Below are positions 46,501 to 54,888 of a DNA stretch of 64,000 nt, one piece after another. Below the pieces are notes generated by a model, which was not told the origin of the DNA, searched no databases, and saw nothing but the letters and a program-made list of their open reading frames with translations. The stretch is from Lactobacillus sp. ESL0680 (GTDB lineage Bacteria; Bacillota; Bacilli; Lactobacillales; Lactobacillaceae), in NCBI RefSeq assembly GCF_029392855.1, contig NZ_CP113945.1, positions 744,001 through 808,000 on the forward strand, written 5' to 3'. Numbering within the stretch: position 1 is the stretch's first letter; each line of letters opens with the position of its first letter. Both the position numbers and the translations under genes were made by a program.

Positions 46501-46673
46501 CAACCAGTCGGCAGGAAATTGTGATTTTCCCTAATATTTATGAAAAAGTGCAAGATAATCTCAAGGAAGGCAATGTTTATTTGCTCGGGATTAGAATTCA
46601 AAACGACCGCTATGATTCAAGTAAAAAACAGTATATTTTAACCAATTTAAAGACGATTAATTTTAAAGGCTAA
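43545..46673 (+). CDS. dnaE: DNA polymerase III subunit alpha, DnaE type
   Basis: A 1042-residue C-family polymerase. In Firmicutes DnaE works with PolC, extending RNA primers on the lagging strand. The catalytic region has PGRGSACGSLVSY and PDIDLDIPDNRRDDV (acidic residues about 393-397), then YQEQVMQ, GFNRSHAVAYT and a C-terminal OB domain. The N-terminal PHP domain is degenerate: the usual HxH and DHG ligands read QNIS and DIN, so no metal-dependent proofreading is expected there. The start is ATG 43545, with GAAAGGTGG upstream. A longer reading to 43479 crosses the promoter. Confidence 0.95.
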   Translation: MKIAALQNISTFTLLESPTKVKDLLQTAKAQGYEAVALTDINFTYGLVNFYELAQKVGIKPLLGMQLRLNGLIDSAHQYDLIALAKSDAGYRNLLRLSSAINLLTENGTNQKILTLTELKKYLGELVLIVPANTNSELVHLQEEQEQLGTEFIRQLLKLVPQSSSLYLGVYAAHHQENYLAYVQALARQFTLSLVSVEDTRYLKPNDQFLRKTLQAIKSGTVLQDTEALAKQKGSHFLASTQELSNRYHEMDLDEALANTWQIAQECNAKVVFRTPVLPQYKQQQFSTSKEYLNYLAQKGLQERFLNRQVPNDYQKQLNYELGVIDQMGFNDYFLIVWDVINYCHRSGITTGPGRGSACGSLVSYSLRITEVDPIEYHLLFERFLNPARHEMPDIDLDIPDNRRDDVIKYMFQKYGMDHAAQILTFGTLAAKQSLRDTGRVFGLSEAELNKWSSSVPFAKGKITLQEAYQQSTKMRLLVEASPKNKLLFQTASGLEGLPRHYSIHAAGLVISDKSIAGISGLQTGQLGIPVTQQTKKYVEALGLLKIDFLGLRNLTILGDTLELIARQGKKIDPNQIPLDDFQTMRAFQEGNTDLVFQFESGGIRQVLRELHPDNFEDLVAVNALYRPGPMQNIQTFIARKKGKQKVTYPDPTLKTILAPTYGILVYQEQVMQTAQVLAGFSLGEADILRRAMSKKKQDVIEQERTKFIAGAVKKGHAKEVAERVYNYIEQFANYGFNRSHAVAYTKIAFWLAYLKVHYPAEFYAAMLNSNSGSRLKLSDYVMRAQETGTKILPPDINHSSLDYQVINDKILVSLKAVKGVRLDLLTEVIQLRKQKPFTSLDDFLRRIDVKFIKVKVIQALIQAGCFDHLYHNRKELLANSQEIIENVQLTGQNLALSESLGGVPMKEIPEATKGELAEMENEVLGFSTMTSPLVAAQKYAEQFNARSLSDFAINDTGIAVGKLMTLKLIRTKKGSTMAFASFADSTSRQEIVIFPNIYEKVQDNLKEGNVYLLGIRIQNDRYDSSKKQYILTNLKTINFKG

Positions 46674-46708
46674 ATTATTTTTTTGCGCAAACCTTAACAA
46701 TTAAGCTT

Positions 46709-46722
46709 TGATAGCGCTGACA
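46709..46722 (+). promoter_or_regulatory. CcpA-binding cre site upstream of pfkA-pyk
   Basis: TGATAGCGCTGACA fits the cre consensus TGWNANCGNTNWCA at every position. It lies about 85 bases before the expected start of transcription, upstream of the promoter. That is the activating arrangement known from the lactococcal las (pfk-pyk-ldh) operon. Regulation by CcpA is inferred. Confidence 0.7.
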
Positions 46723-46784
46723 TTTTAAAAGGCTGATAAAGCGGGAAAAATAATCGTTTTTTGTGAGATTTTTTACCAAAAAAA

Positions 46785-46793
46785 TGTTAAAAT
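46785..46793 (+). promoter_or_regulatory. Extended -10 for pfkA-pyk
   Basis: TGTTAAAAT, about 47 bases before the pfkA start. TTGTGA (46761-46766) is too far (21 bases) to be a normal -35. The weak -35 fits activation by an upstream-bound factor. Confidence 0.55.
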
Positions 46794-46840
46794 CTAAATG
46801 ATGTGAGAAATTACACAATAAATCTTGATGAGGTGAATTC

Positions 46841-47800
46841 ATGAAACGAATTGGTATTTTAACCAGTGGCGGGGATGCTCCTGGAATGAACGCGGCTATT
46901 AGGTCTGTAACTAAGACCGCGATTCATAATGGACTCAGCGTCGTTGGTATTCGTTATGGTTTTGCTGGGTTAGTTGCGGGTGATTTTATTCCGCTTACTG
47001 CGGAAGATGTTGACCACAAAATAAGTTTAGGTGGCACATTCCTTTATAGTGCTCGCTACCCTGAATTTGCACAACAGGAAGTGCAACAAAAGGGTGTTGA
47101 GCAGCTAAAAAAGCATGGAATTGATACTGTTATCGTTATCGGCGGTGACGGTTCATATCATGGTGCATTAGCCTTAACTCGTCTCGGTATTAATTCAATT
47201 GGTCTTCCGGGAACAATTGATAACGATATTCCGTACACTGATTATACGATCGGTTTAGATACCGCATGTACAACTGCGATGCAAGCAATCGACAAGATTC
47301 GCGACACTGCTAGCAGCCACCACCGTGTGTTCATTGTTAATGTGATGGGCCGCGATTGTGGCGATATTGCGATGCGTGTTGGCTTAGCCAGTGGTGCTGA
47401 TGCAATTGTGATTCCTGAACGTGAATATGATGTTCAGAAGATTGCTGAAACACTCAAGCGCGGTTTTGCAGACGGTAAAGACCATGGTATTGTTGTGTTA
47501 GCTGAGGGCGTAATGAATGCCAATGACTTTAAGACTGAACTCTTAAAGTATGGTAATTTTGATGTTCGAGCTAATATTATTGGTCATATGCAACGTGGTG
47601 GTTCGCCAAGCGTTGTTGACCGAATTAATGCCACAAAGATGGGCAATTATGCGGTTAAGTTACTTCTTGATGGTCAAGGCGGTTTAGCTGTCGGCATGGA
47701 GAATAACGAATTAAGTACGCATAACATCCTTGATTTGTTTGATGAAAAACACCACAGTGATGAAACACTGCTAGATATAAATGAAGAAATGACTAAGTAA
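46841..47800 (+). CDS. pfkA: 6-phosphofructokinase (ATP-dependent)
   Basis: A 319-residue enzyme that commits sugar to glycolysis (fructose-6-phosphate plus ATP to fructose-1,6-bisphosphate). [14 protein letters not shown] (7-20), GGDGS (101-105, ATP site; the Gly marks ATP rather than PPi use), and catalytic GTIDNDI (about 125-131) are present, with MGRDCGDIA and HMQRGGSPS further on. Exactly the family length. It leads the pfkA-pyk pair, 30 bases ahead of pyk. Confidence 0.98.
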   Translation: MKRIGILTSGGDAPGMNAAIRSVTKTAIHNGLSVVGIRYGFAGLVAGDFIPLTAEDVDHKISLGGTFLYSARYPEFAQQEVQQKGVEQLKKHGIDTVIVIGGDGSYHGALALTRLGINSIGLPGTIDNDIPYTDYTIGLDTACTTAMQAIDKIRDTASSHHRVFIVNVMGRDCGDIAMRVGLASGADAIVIPEREYDVQKIAETLKRGFADGKDHGIVVLAEGVMNANDFKTELLKYGNFDVRANIIGHMQRGGSPSVVDRINATKMGNYAVKLLLDGQGGLAVGMENNELSTHNILDLFDEKHHSDETLLDINEEMTK

Positions 47801-47830
47801 TTAGCCGATTTTTGGGGAGATTTTTACATA

Positions 47831-49600
47831 ATGAAGAAAACTAAAATTGTTAGTACGTTAGGGCCAGCTTCAAATGATATTGAAACAATCACAGCTTTAG
47901 CTAAAGCTGGTGCGAATGTATTCCGGTTTAACTTCTCGCACGGTGACCATGCAGAACACCTTTCACGGATGAAGATGGTTCGTCAAGTTGAAAAAGAAAC
48001 TGGCTTAGTACTTGGTATTTGTTTGGATACTAAGGGTGCTGAAATCAGAACCACTGACCAAGAAGGCGGCAAATTCACCATTAATACTGGTGATGTTATC
48101 CGTGTTTCAATGGATGATTCCCAAGAAGGTAATAAGAACAAGATTCATGTTACTTATGAAGGTCTTTTCGATGATACTCATATTGGCGGCCACGTTTTAA
48201 TTGATGATGGTTTAGTTGACTTATTGATTACCGATAAGGATGATGAACATCGCGAATTAGTCTGTGAAGCACAAAATACTGGTGTAATCGGCTCAAAGAA
48301 GGGTGTTAACGCACCTGGCGTTGAAATTCGGCTTCCAGGAATTACTGAAAAAGACGCTGACGATATTAAATTCGGTTTAAAGCATGGCATTAACTTCATC
48401 GCTGCTTCTTTTGCTCGTAAGGCTCAAGACATCTTAGATATTCGTAAATTATGTGAAGATGCTGGTTGTGACTACGTCAAGATTTATCCTAAGATTGAAT
48501 CTCAAGAAGGTATCGACAATGTCGATGAAATTTTACAAGTTTCAGACGGTTTAATGGTTGCTCGTGGCGACATGGGTGTTGAAATTCCATTTATCGATGT
48601 TCCATTTGTTCAAAAAGATTTGATTAGACGTGCTAATGCACTTGGTAAGCCAGTTATTACTGCTACCCAAATGCTTGACTCGATGCAAGAAAACCCACGT
48701 CCAACTCGTGCTGAAGTTTCAGACGTAGCTAACGCTGTTCTTGATGGTACTGATGCTACCATGCTTTCTGGTGAATCTGCTAATGGTCTTTACCCAGTTA
48801 AAGCCGTTAAGGCAATGGCAGAAATTGATGAAAGAACCGAAGAACAATTACTTAAGCGTAATACTTTGGCTTTGCAACGTTTTGAAGAATACAAGGGTTC
48901 AAACGTAACTGAAGCAATCGGTGAATCAGTTGTTCGTACTGCTCAAGAATTGGGCGTTAAGACAATTATTACTGCAACCAACTCAGGCTATACTGCTAGA
49001 ATGATTTCTAAGTACCGGCCAAACGCTGATATTTTAGCTTTAACCTTTGATGAAAAGATTGAACACTCATTAGGCATTACTTGGGGTGTTCAACCAATGT
49101 TGACTGAAAAGCCAACATCAACTGACGATATGTTTACAGTAGCTGCTAAAGTTGCCAAGGAACAAGGTTACGTTAAAGATGGTGACTTGGTAATTATCGT
49201 TGCTGGTGTTCCAGTTGGTGATTCAGGTACAACTAACTTGATGAAACTGCAAATTATCGGTAACAAGTTAGCTCAAGGCTTAGGTGTTGGTAATGGCTCT
49301 GTTGTTGGTAAGACAGTTGTCGCAAACAGTGCCGAAGAAGCTAACAGCAAGGTTAAGGAAGGCGACATTTTAGTTGCTAAGACTACAGATCCTGATTACA
49401 TGCCAGCAATTAAGAAGGCATCTGGTTTAGTAGTTGAAGCATCTGGTTTGACTTCACACGCTGCTGTTGTTGGTCTGTCACTTGGCATTCCAGTTGTTGT
49501 TGGGGTTACTGATGCAACGGAAAAGATTGCCAGTGGTATCACCATTACGGTTGATGCACGTCGTGGTGCCATTTACCAAGGTGAAATTTCTAACCTGTAA
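47831..49600 (+). CDS. pyk: Pyruvate kinase with C-terminal PEP-utilizer domain
   Basis: A 589-residue enzyme making ATP and pyruvate from PEP. TKIVSTLGPAS and NFSHG at the start, MVARGDMGVE, and TATQMLDSM of the catalytic barrel are all visible. The last 110 residues form the extra PEP-utilizer-like domain of Bacillus-type kinases (GLTSHAAVVG with the histidine at about 543). The gene has high-expression codon bias. It ends at a terminator. Confidence 0.97.
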   Translation: MKKTKIVSTLGPASNDIETITALAKAGANVFRFNFSHGDHAEHLSRMKMVRQVEKETGLVLGICLDTKGAEIRTTDQEGGKFTINTGDVIRVSMDDSQEGNKNKIHVTYEGLFDDTHIGGHVLIDDGLVDLLITDKDDEHRELVCEAQNTGVIGSKKGVNAPGVEIRLPGITEKDADDIKFGLKHGINFIAASFARKAQDILDIRKLCEDAGCDYVKIYPKIESQEGIDNVDEILQVSDGLMVARGDMGVEIPFIDVPFVQKDLIRRANALGKPVITATQMLDSMQENPRPTRAEVSDVANAVLDGTDATMLSGESANGLYPVKAVKAMAEIDERTEEQLLKRNTLALQRFEEYKGSNVTEAIGESVVRTAQELGVKTIITATNSGYTARMISKYRPNADILALTFDEKIEHSLGITWGVQPMLTEKPTSTDDMFTVAAKVAKEQGYVKDGDLVIIVAGVPVGDSGTTNLMKLQIIGNKLAQGLGVGNGSVVGKTVVANSAEEANSKVKEGDILVAKTTDPDYMPAIKKASGLVVEASGLTSHAAVVGLSLGIPVVVGVTDATEKIASGITITVDARRGAIYQGEISNL

Positions 49601-49617
49601 TAAATGCTAAAATTAAA

Positions 49618-49650
49618 TAAAATAGTCAGCTTGAGTGCTGGCTATTTTAT
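49618..49650 (+). terminator. Intrinsic terminator after pyk
   Basis: AATAGTCAGC pairs with GCTGGCTATT (one G-U) around TTGAGT, then T-rich. Confidence 0.8.
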
Positions 49651-49712
49651 TTTGCACGATTTTCTTTTATACTTAATAAAGATAGAATTATGTAAAATTA
49701 GGAGAAGTGACT

Positions 49713-50600
49713 ATGTTAGGCACGATTGAAACAGGTAAAGTAATTGATCAAAATGAAGACGCGTATTACGTGCAAATTGACGGCATTACTTATGAATTAA
49801 AGCGTAAGGAAATTACCCAAGAGGAAAAACCAAAGATTGGTGATGAAGTTCGCGGCTTTTTGTATGATGATAAGCAGCACAATCGTGAAATGACACAGTT
49901 TTTACCATTTGCGCAGAAAGACCAGTATGGTTGGGGCAAGGTTACTGAGGTCAAGTATAACCTAGGCGTTTTTGTCGATATTGGTTTGCCGGATAAAGAT
50001 GTCGTTTTGTCGGTTGATGACCTTCCTTTTGATAAGGATCGCTGGCCTCGCAAAGACGATCAGCTGTTAGTTCATTTGGTAACTGACGAGAAAGACCGTG
50101 TTTGGGCCAAATTAGCTGATGAAAATATTTTTGAGCAATTATCAGCACATTTTCCTAATGATATGGAAAATAAAAATATCTTTGGTACGGTTTATGCTAG
50201 TCGGGAATTAGGTGCCTTTGTAATTACTAAGGAATATTACCTAGGTTTTGTCCATTCATCACAGATGGCGCGGCCATTGCGGTTAGGTGAACAATTTAAG
50301 GGGCGTGTTGTTGGCATTAGTCAGTATGGCCGGCTTAATTTGAGTAGTTTACCGCGGGCTTTTGAAGAAATTGACGATGATGCCCAGATGGTCTTGATGA
50401 GTTTGCGCCGAATGAAGACGAAAACCTTACCGTTTTACGATAAGTCCGATGCCCAAGAGATCAAGAATTACTTTGGCATCTCTAAGTCTGCTTTTAAACG
50501 TGCTTTGGGCCACCTGTTAAAGGGAAGATACATTACTGAAGACAAGGTTAGTGGAACAATCAGCCTAGTCAACGATCCAAATGATGACCAAAATGAGTAA
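49713..50600 (+). CDS. cvfB: S1-like RNA-binding protein CvfB/YitL
   Basis: A 295-residue protein of the CvfB family: S1-type OB domains in tandem (for example GWGKVTEVKYNLGVFVDIGLPDKDVVL and GTVYASRELGAFVITKEYYLGFVH) and a C-terminal winged helix (YFGISKSAFKRALGHLLK). CvfB in Staphylococcus binds RNA and affects virulence-factor and agr expression; in lactobacilli the role is unknown. ATG 49713 is well spaced from GGAG; GTG 49707 is possible. It overlaps xerD. Confidence 0.88.
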   Translation: MLGTIETGKVIDQNEDAYYVQIDGITYELKRKEITQEEKPKIGDEVRGFLYDDKQHNREMTQFLPFAQKDQYGWGKVTEVKYNLGVFVDIGLPDKDVVLSVDDLPFDKDRWPRKDDQLLVHLVTDEKDRVWAKLADENIFEQLSAHFPNDMENKNIFGTVYASRELGAFVITKEYYLGFVHSSQMARPLRLGEQFKGRVVGISQYGRLNLSSLPRAFEEIDDDAQMVLMSLRRMKTKTLPFYDKSDAQEIKNYFGISKSAFKRALGHLLKGRYITEDKVSGTISLVNDPNDDQNE

Positions 50601-51492
50601 ATTGCAGGAACAGATTGAAGATTATTTGCGTTATAGTCAAATTGAACGTGGTCTAAGTGCCAATACGATTACAGCCTACCGCCAAGATTTAACGGAATTT
50701 CTTGCTTTTTTAACGCAAGAAAATTTTACGTCTTGGCCAACTAAGGCATTAGATATTGATGCTTTTTTGGCCCAGCAGCGCGACTTGAACAAGGCGACTA
50801 GTTCGATTAGCCGGATGATCTCAAGTTTGCGCAAGTTCTACCAGTGGTTAGCACGGCAAAACATTCAGAAATTAAATCCCATGCTGGAAATTGACCCACC
50901 CAAAAAGGAGCAGCGGTTGCCGGTAGCTTTGACAGTTGATGAAGTTGAAAGTTTGCTGGCACAACCTGATGTTCACCAAAAGTTGGGTTTACGTGACCGA
51001 GCTTTACTTGAGACGCTATATGCGACAGGAATTCGGGTCAGTGAGTTAATTAATTTGAAATTTGATGATTTGCATGAAGAATTAAAACTGCTGAAGGTTT
51101 TGGGTAAAGGCTCTAAGGAGCGGTTAATTCCGATTAGTACAGTTGCGATTTCGTGGATTGAAAGTTATCAGACTAAGGTTCGTGAACCACTACTCCTAAA
51201 AACCGGGAAGGCTAACGATTATATTTTTCTTAATAATCGCGGCGGTTCATTAACTCGCCAAGCTGTTTGGCAGATTATTAAACGTTATTGCCAGATGGCG
51301 GGAATAACTAAAGATGTGACACCACATACTTTGCGACATACTTTTGCGACGCATTTATTGGAAAATGGTGCTGATTTGCGGGTTGTACAGGAAATTTTGG
51401 GTCATTCTGATATCAGCACCACCCAAATTTATACTAATTTATCGCAAAAGCATATTTTACAAGTCTATGCCAAAACGCATCCACGAACTTAG
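50581..51492 (+). CDS. xerD: Tyrosine recombinase XerD
   Basis: A 303-residue site-specific recombinase that resolves chromosome dimers at dif with its partner. The SAM-like N-terminal DNA-binding domain starts IERGLSANTITAYRQDL. Catalytic residues are in ATGIRVSEL (Arg, about 151), GKGSKER (Lys), HTLRHTFATHLL (His and Arg), GHSDI (His) and TQIYTNL (Tyr near 285). The start is uncertain: ATG 50581, 50584 or 50593, all inside the end of cvfB and without a clear ribosome binding site. Neighbour of scpA and scpB, so grouped with chromosome segregation. Confidence 0.94.
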   Translation: MMTKMSKLQEQIEDYLRYSQIERGLSANTITAYRQDLTEFLAFLTQENFTSWPTKALDIDAFLAQQRDLNKATSSISRMISSLRKFYQWLARQNIQKLNPMLEIDPPKKEQRLPVALTVDEVESLLAQPDVHQKLGLRDRALLETLYATGIRVSELINLKFDDLHEELKLLKVLGKGSKERLIPISTVAISWIESYQTKVREPLLLKTGKANDYIFLNNRGGSLTRQAVWQIIKRYCQMAGITKDVTPHTLRHTFATHLLENGADLRVVQEILGHSDISTTQIYTNLSQKHILQVYAKTHPRT

Positions 51493-51500
51493 GTGATTAA

Positions 51501-51863
51501 ATGTTAATTGAATGTAAAAGTGACAAAGAAAAGGTTGCAATGGGCCTCTTGTCTTACTTACCAGATTTTAAAAATCTTGCCAATTTAAAAGAAGAAATAA
51601 ATTTGAATAAGACTAGTTCGGAGTTTCAGCTTTACCTATATCGCGGAGATGAGGCTAACTTTGTGGGGGTTATTGGCACGCAAAATGATGCTAATTTTAT
51701 TATTATTCGTTATCTGTCATTTGCGCCGGATTATCGTAATGCGAAGTGCGAATCTGCGGCCGTTCGCGAATTAGCAGCCACGAACCCGAAGAAGAAGGTA
51801 ACGGCTTTGCCTGAATGGACCTACTTACTTAAATACTTAATAGAAGATAAACATCATGAGTGA
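51501..51863 (+). CDS. RibT-like acetyltransferase-fold protein
   Basis: A 120-residue protein. MLIECKSDKEKVAMGLLSYLPD and the following FQLYLYRG/VGVIG strands line up with Bacillus RibT, a GNAT-like protein of the rib operon. The acetyl-CoA loop of RibT (HRHQGIG) is replaced by YRNAKCESAAV, so it probably no longer binds acetyl-CoA that way. No rib biosynthesis operon is seen here; instead scpA follows with an 8-base overlap, an order also near ribT in Bacillus. Function unknown. Confidence 0.75.
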   Translation: MLIECKSDKEKVAMGLLSYLPDFKNLANLKEEINLNKTSSEFQLYLYRGDEANFVGVIGTQNDANFIIIRYLSFAPDYRNAKCESAAVRELAATNPKKKVTALPEWTYLLKYLIEDKHHE

Positions 51864-52590
51864 TAATTTAACTTTAGAACTGCCTAACTTTGAAGGACCG
51901 CTGGATTTACTGCTGCACTTGATTAAGTCGCAAAAAATTGATATTTATGATATCCCGATTGCCCAAATTACAAGTCAATATTTAGCTTATTTGCAGCAAA
52001 TGCAGCAATTGAACTTGCAAATTGCCGGCGAGTATTTTGTAATGTCATCAACGCTCTTACGAATTAAGTCACAATCATTGTTGCCTCAGAATGATTTTAT
52101 CGCAGATGAGCCTGAAGACGATCCAAGGGATGAGTTAGTTCAACAATTGGTGCAATATTCAGTCTTTAAAAAGATATCGGCATATTTTAAGAAGCGCAAC
52201 GAAATGGTGCCAATTACTGCGGCTAAGGAAGAAAGTATTCCGCAAACTAAGAAGGTTCAGCCACTGCCAAGTGGTCAGATTACGGCAACGGAATTGACGA
52301 ATACTTTTATTGCTGTATTGCAGCGGCTGAAAATTAGGCAGCCCGATATTGCATCAGTAGAAGTAAAAGAAACGCCAATTACAGAAATGATTAATTTTTT
52401 GCAGGAAAAAACTGCCGGCCGCAAAAAGGTCAGTTTTTTTGCGTGCAGTGACCAAATGCGTAATTTGTCAGATATAATTGGTCTATTCTTGGCACTATTG
52501 GAGTTATGCAAAAAACAAAAAATCAAGGTCAGCCAGGCGCGAGCATATGGCGATTTAGAATTAGAGGGAATTGATATCGATGCCAAGTAA
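51856..52590 (+). CDS. scpA: Segregation and condensation protein ScpA
   Basis: A 244-residue kleisin that bridges the SMC heads. The N-terminal kleisin domain begins [27 protein letters not shown], the family signature, and the C-terminal winged helix holds [17 protein letters not shown]. It overlaps the upstream gene by 8 bases and scpB by 11 bases. Confidence 0.95.
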   Translation: MSDNLTLELPNFEGPLDLLLHLIKSQKIDIYDIPIAQITSQYLAYLQQMQQLNLQIAGEYFVMSSTLLRIKSQSLLPQNDFIADEPEDDPRDELVQQLVQYSVFKKISAYFKKRNEMVPITAAKEESIPQTKKVQPLPSGQITATELTNTFIAVLQRLKIRQPDIASVEVKETPITEMINFLQEKTAGRKKVSFFACSDQMRNLSDIIGLFLALLELCKKQKIKVSQARAYGDLELEGIDIDAK

Positions 52591-53188
52591 GATTGCGCAA
52601 TTAGAAGCTTTGCTGTATGTGGCAGGCGATAACGGGATTGCTGATGATAATTTATGTGAATTATTAGCGGTAGGTCAGGCAGCTTTACGCGAATTAACTA
52701 AAGATTTAGCTGATAAGCTGCAGGAGAATCCTGATTCGGGGCTGCAATTGTTACATATCAACCAAAATTACAAGTTAACAACCCGTCCTGAGGTTGCCAA
52801 GACGGTCGAGGGTTATTTTCAAAAAGATTTAACTAAGACATTAAGTCAATCGGCTTTGGAGATTTTGGCGATTGTTGCTTATCGCCAGCCAATCACTCGG
52901 GTTGAAATTGATGATATTCGCGGAGTTAATTCGTCTGGTGCATTGCAAACTTTAATTTGGCGCGGATTGGTTAGGATTAACGGGAAAAAAGAAGCACCGG
53001 GGCATCCTAACTTATATGTCACTAGCGACTACTTTCTGCAATATTTTGGTTACCAAAGTTTAGCAGATTTGCCATTAATTGAAGATTTTGAAGATGATAG
53101 TATTAATGCGGATGGCGAAATAGATTTATTTGCGGCTAAGGGTCAGGCTGACAAGAACTTGGCTAGCATGCAAAAGGGAGAAAAATAA
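52580..53188 (+). CDS. scpB: Segregation and condensation protein ScpB
   Basis: A 202-residue SMC-complex subunit with two winged helices: [16 protein letters not shown] at the start, [25 protein letters not shown] and [25 protein letters not shown] 52580 lies inside the end of scpA; TTG 52571 is possible but less likely. It joins rluB in a TAATG overlap, the normal scpA-scpB-rluB order. Confidence 0.95.
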   Translation: MPSKIAQLEALLYVAGDNGIADDNLCELLAVGQAALRELTKDLADKLQENPDSGLQLLHINQNYKLTTRPEVAKTVEGYFQKDLTKTLSQSALEILAIVAYRQPITRVEIDDIRGVNSSGALQTLIWRGLVRINGKKEAPGHPNLYVTSDYFLQYFGYQSLADLPLIEDFEDDSINADGEIDLFAAKGQADKNLASMQKGEK

Positions 53189-53907
53189 TGACGTTACAAC
53201 GTTTACAAAAAGTAATTGCTGAGGCAGGAATTGCCTCAAGACGTAAGGCTGAAAAAATGATTACGGAGGGTCGCGTCACTGTAGATGGTGAAATTGTCAC
53301 TAAGCTTGGAACTAAAGTAGAAACTTTTAGTAATATTACGGTTGATGGTGAACCAATTGAGCGCGAAAGCCTGCATACTTATTTATTTTATAAGCCGCGC
53401 GGGGTTATTTCGACAGCAAGTGATGATAAGGGGCGAAAGACGGTAGTTGATTATTTTAGTGATTTACCATACCGTTTATACCCAGTAGGCCGGCTAGATT
53501 ATGATACGTCGGGTTTATTATTAATGACTAATGATGGCGAACTGGCTAATTTATTGATGCACCCGCGCAATAAGGTAGCCAAGGTTTATGTTGCCCGCAT
53601 TGAGGGCCAATTATTACCCGAAGAAAGCAAAAAGTTGGCGCGCGGAGTCGAATTTGACCACCATAAGAGTGCTCCAGCTAAGGTAAAAGTCATTCGTACA
53701 GATAAGAAGCGTAACCGCCAAATTGTCCAATTAACCATTCATGAGGGGCATTATCATCAAGTTAAGAACATGTTTAAGGCAGTTAATCATCAAGTTGAAA
53801 AATTAGCCCGAGAAAAATACTCTTTTTTAACACTTGATGGGCTTGTATCTGGCAAATATCGCGAATTGACTCACGAAGAAGTTGACAGATTAAAGCACGT
53901 GGACTAA
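53188..53907 (+). CDS. rluB: Ribosomal large subunit pseudouridine synthase B
   Basis: A 239-residue enzyme of the RsuA/RluB/RluE/RluF family. An N-terminal S4 domain (RLQKVIAEAGIASRRKAEKMI) is followed by the catalytic GRLDYDTSGLLL (Asp at about 104) and IHEGHYHQVKNMF. By position and by Firmicute practice it is RluB (23S U2605 in E. coli numbering). A specificity change to RsuA-like cannot be excluded from sequence. Confidence 0.93.
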   Translation: MTLQRLQKVIAEAGIASRRKAEKMITEGRVTVDGEIVTKLGTKVETFSNITVDGEPIERESLHTYLFYKPRGVISTASDDKGRKTVVDYFSDLPYRLYPVGRLDYDTSGLLLMTNDGELANLLMHPRNKVAKVYVARIEGQLLPEESKKLARGVEFDHHKSAPAKVKVIRTDKKRNRQIVQLTIHEGHYHQVKNMFKAVNHQVEKLAREKYSFLTLDGLVSGKYRELTHEEVDRLKHVD

Positions 53908-53937
53908 TATATTGATAGAATTAAATACAGAGTTTGT

Positions 53938-54046
53938 TGTCTTCATGGCAGGGTGAAAATCCCGACCGGTGGTGCAAGTCCACGACCCACGCAAGTGGTG
54001 GAATCTTTTGAGATACCGATAGTTAGAGTCTAGATGAAAGAAGACA
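53938..54046 (+). promoter_or_regulatory. FMN riboswitch (RFN element)
   Basis: P1 is TGTCTTC (53938-53944) with GAAGACA (54040-54046). Between them are the hallmark conserved segments GCAGGGTGAAAATCCCGACC and GGTGGTGCAAGTCCACGACCC, and a TAGTTAGAGTCTAGATGAAAG end. It lies ahead of ribU and senses FMN. Confidence 0.96.
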
Positions 54047-54087
54047 GACTAAACTAAAAGAAAAGTAAATTAAAAACGCTTACTTTT

Positions 54088-54128
54088 AATAGGTCTGTTG
54101 CTGGGGAGCAACAGACCTATTCTTGTTT
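54088..54128 (+). terminator. Riboswitch-controlled terminator before ribU
   Basis: A 14-15 bp perfect stem (54088-54102 with 54107-54121) with a GGGG loop and a moderately T-rich tail. GACAGACT (54043-54050) can pair with GGTCTGTT (54092-54099) as anti-terminator and shares bases with riboswitch P1. FMN binding should therefore favour termination. Confidence 0.85.
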
Positions 54129-54141
54129 GGAGGTAAGTTTT

Positions 54142-54831
54142 TTGAAGAGTAAGAGTACGAGTAATTTAGCATTATTAATCGCTTGTGCGATGTTTGGTGC
54201 AGTAGGGTTTGTCATTATTAAATTTACAGGGATTCCTATTTTACCAAATGCGAATTTCTTAAAGTTTGATTTTTCTGACGTCATCGTTACAATTGGAATG
54301 TTTCTGTTTGGCATTTGGCCGGGGATTTTCATTGCGATTATCAGAATGCTGTTAAGTTTAATTTATAGTGGTTTTAATTTGGCAAGTATCGTTGGCCAAT
54401 TAGCAGCTTTAATTGCATCAGTTTGTTACGCCTTACCATTCTATTTTGTTACTAGACACGTGAAGCATGATGAAACCAGCGGCATGAAGCGGCACGTGAA
54501 GCCGATCATTGGTTTGATTTGCGGGACAATTGCAATGGCAGTAGTTTTGGCAACCCTCAATGCGTTGATTTTGACGCCAATGTATGCCGTAACTACGGTA
54601 CCTAATCTGCCAGCAATTCATGGTTATTCCGGCTTATTGGGCTTCACCGAAAAGGTCTATTTGGGACAGTTACTGCATATTCCATCAATGGGGACATATA
54701 TTTTTGGCATAATTGTTCCGTTTAACCTCTTAAAGGGATTAATCAACAGCATTGTTGTTTACCTATTATTTGAAGCAGTTTTACGTAATTTAAAACCTTT
54801 TGTTCAAAAGAATTTTAATTTAAAGAGATAA
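54142..54831 (+). CDS. ribU: Riboflavin ECF transporter S component RibU
   Basis: A 229-residue membrane protein with six helices. It binds riboflavin for the shared ECF energy-coupling module. FKFDFSDVIVTIGMFLFGIWPG and the following PGIFIAIIRMLLSL are typical RibU. Control by the FMN riboswitch directly upstream confirms the substrate. The start is TTG 54142, with GGAGGTAA (54129-54136) upstream. There are no rib biosynthesis genes in the window, and riboflavin uptake is expected to be important for such lactobacilli. Confidence 0.95.
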   Translation: MKSKSTSNLALLIACAMFGAVGFVIIKFTGIPILPNANFLKFDFSDVIVTIGMFLFGIWPGIFIAIIRMLLSLIYSGFNLASIVGQLAALIASVCYALPFYFVTRHVKHDETSGMKRHVKPIIGLICGTIAMAVVLATLNALILTPMYAVTTVPNLPAIHGYSGLLGFTEKVYLGQLLHIPSMGTYIFGIIVPFNLLKGLINSIVVYLLFEAVLRNLKPFVQKNFNLKR

Positions 54832-54840
54832 TTTAAAAGG

Positions 54841-54867
54841 TCGGTCATGTAAATGGCCGATTTTTTT
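54841..54867 (+). terminator. Intrinsic terminator after ribU
   Basis: TCGGTCAT pairs with ATGGCCGA (one G-U) around GTAA, then seven T. Confidence 0.88.
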
Positions 54868-54888
54868 ATCCAAAAAGATTGGTAAATA

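Noticed and set aside
50581..51492. XerD as a phage or element integrase
   Set aside because: Length, motifs and the scpA-scpB-rluB neighbourhood match the housekeeping recombinase; no attachment site or phage genes nearby.
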